Shown: positions 7,611 through 8,146 of the stretch, in pieces
Layout of the letters: every line of letters begins with the position of its first letter
How positions within the stretch are numbered: position 1 is the first letter of the stretch
Assembly (NCBI GenBank): GCA_017996675.1
Contig: JAGOGN010000064.1
Location: forward strand, 1-8,146
Direction: 5' to 3'
Length of the DNA: 8,146 nucleotides
From: Lachnospiraceae bacterium
Lineage (GTDB): Bacteria > Bacillota_A > Clostridia > Lachnospirales > Lachnospiraceae
The notes under the pieces: model-generated
Seen by the model: only the letters and a program-made list of their open reading frames with translations
Told to the model about the DNA's origin: nothing
Databases searched by the model: none
Made by a program: the position numbers and the translations under genes

Positions 7611-8090
7611 CTATTCGTTATATTCATCTAGAATTTTTGTAACCATTTGTTTTGTAAAATGACCGTAAACACGGTTATTTACAGTAACAACTGGTGCAAG
7701 ACCACAGGCACCAACGCATCGAAGAACCTGTAAGGTGAACTTCTCATCTGGCGTGGTCTGACCTACTTTGATATTGAGTCTGCGTTCGAACTCTTCTAAG
7801 ACTTCCCCAGAGCCTTTTACGAAGCACGCAGTACCCATACAAACATTAATAACATGCTTTCCTGTAGGAGTTTCTGTGAAGTAAGAATAAAAAGTAACTA
7901 CCCCATTTACTTCAGATATTGGTTGTTCAAGTTTTTTCGCAACAAACTTCTGGACTTCTTCTGGTAAATAACCAAAAATTTCCTGGGCTTTATGAAGTAC
8001 AGCGATTAAGGATCCGGTACGATCCGGTAGTGCGTCAATAAATTCAGCCAGTTCGTTAAATAACTGGTCTCTTTGTGGATTTGAGCACAT
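7611..8090 (-). CDS. hydC: HydC, NuoE-like [2Fe-2S] subunit of the [FeFe] hydrogenase
   Basis: Small thioredoxin-like iron-sulfur subunit that accepts or donates electrons beside the FMN of HydB and completes the HydABC complex. At 159 residues it matches the NuoE/HydC family. The four [2Fe-2S] ligands are present in the family pattern: C84 and C89 in NVCMGTAC, then C125 and C129 in RCVGACG. The N-terminal helical part with GYLPEEV and the NGVVTFYSYF segment (62-71) is also typical. The ATG at 8090 has a good ribosome site, AAGGGGGT (8105-8098), seven bases upstream. It is the first gene of the operon; its promoter lies just upstream at the window edge. Nothing in the sequence is odd. Confidence 0.96.
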   Translation of the reverse strand: MCSNPQRDQLFNELAEFIDALPDRTGSLIAVLHKAQEIFGYLPEEVQKFVAKKLEQPISEVNGVVTFYSYFTETPTGKHVINVCMGTACFVKGSGEVLEEFERRLNIKVGQTTPDEKFTLQVLRCVGACGLAPVVTVNNRVYGHFTKQMVTKILDEYNE

Positions 8091-8128
8091 GATGTTTACC
8101 CCCTTCTAGTTTTTATACTAACATGTCA

Positions 8129-8137
8129 ATTATATCA
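8129..8137 (-). promoter_or_regulatory. hydC: Extended -10 promoter of the hydCBA operon
   Basis: Read on the - strand, TGATATAAT (8137-8129) matches the extended -10 consensus TGnTATAAT exactly. Transcription would start near 8122, leaving a leader of about 31 bases before the hydC ATG. The -35 would fall at about 8152-8157, outside the window, so it cannot be judged. The hairpin after hydA fits one transcript for all three genes. Confidence 0.6.
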
Positions 8138-8144
8138 GATATAA
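8130..8144. promoter_or_regulatory. 15-bp palindrome over the hydrogenase promoter, possible operator
   Basis: TTATATCAGATATAA is a perfect 7-1-7 palindrome that covers most of the -10 hexamer. Its layout, and 10 of its 14 arm bases, agree with the PerR box consensus TTATAATnATTATAA of Bacillus. AT-rich DNA forms such dyads by chance fairly often, and part of the match is simply the TATAAT of the promoter. A role in peroxide- or metal-responsive control is therefore only a possibility. Confidence 0.35.
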
Positions 8145-8146
8145 AA

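Noticed and set aside
8112..8129. TTGACA (8129-8124, - strand) with TATAAA (8117-8112) as the hydC promoter
   Set aside because: The two boxes are only six bases apart, far too close for a sigma-A promoter; the extended -10 at 8137-8129 is better.
8091..8146. A Rex (redox) operator before hydC
   Set aside because: No TTGTTAA-N4-TTAACAA-like site is present in the visible 56 bases; one could still lie outside the window.
1..8146. Mobile elements, CRISPR arrays, tRNA or rRNA genes
   Set aside because: No transposase-like frame, regularly spaced repeat or RNA gene pattern was seen; nearly all the sequence is explained by six protein genes and short intergenic signals.

Overview
The window comes from a low-GC, Gram-positive anaerobe, most likely a member of the Clostridia close to Lachnospiraceae. 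The basis is AT-rich coding DNA, strong G-rich Shine-Dalgarno sites, a lipoprotein signal peptide, a Cys-type glutathione peroxidase and a trimeric [FeFe]-hydrogenase operon. The family assignment is inference from these gene types, not a database match.

The left part (1-3878) reads on the + strand. It opens inside a fused membrane/ATPase ABC transporter gene whose 5' end lies outside the window. That gene ends at 1659 and is followed by an intrinsic terminator (1676-1703) and a new extended -10 promoter (1714-1722). The promoter drives a 522-residue lipoprotein gene (1752-3320). The C-terminal half of this lipoprotein looks like a gluzincin-type peptidase domain that has lost all its zinc ligands. 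A consensus promoter (TTGACA, 17 bases, TACAAT) starts directly after its stop codon and overlaps a large, nearly perfect inverted repeat. It precedes a thioredoxin-type glutathione peroxidase gene (3402-3878).

The right part (3942-8090) reads on the - strand and is one operon, hydC-hydB-hydA in transcription order. It encodes the three subunits of an NAD-linked, probably electron-bifurcating [FeFe] hydrogenase. HydC (NuoE-like) and HydB (NuoF-like, with FMN and NADH sites and added iron-sulfur domains) exchange electrons with NAD(H). HydA carries the H-cluster and a relay of iron-sulfur clusters. Together such enzymes couple NADH and reduced ferredoxin oxidation to H2 production, or the reverse. 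The promoter before hydC is partly visible at the right edge, with a 15-bp palindrome on its -10 box.

The peroxidase gene and the hydrogenase operon converge on one shared hairpin terminator (3897-3932). There are no RNA genes, mobile elements or CRISPR arrays, and no gene-free stretch longer than 300 bases. The hydrogenase operon is a known system. The less ordinary parts are the degenerate peptidase-like lipoprotein, the operator-like repeat before the peroxidase gene, and the palindrome on the hydrogenase promoter.
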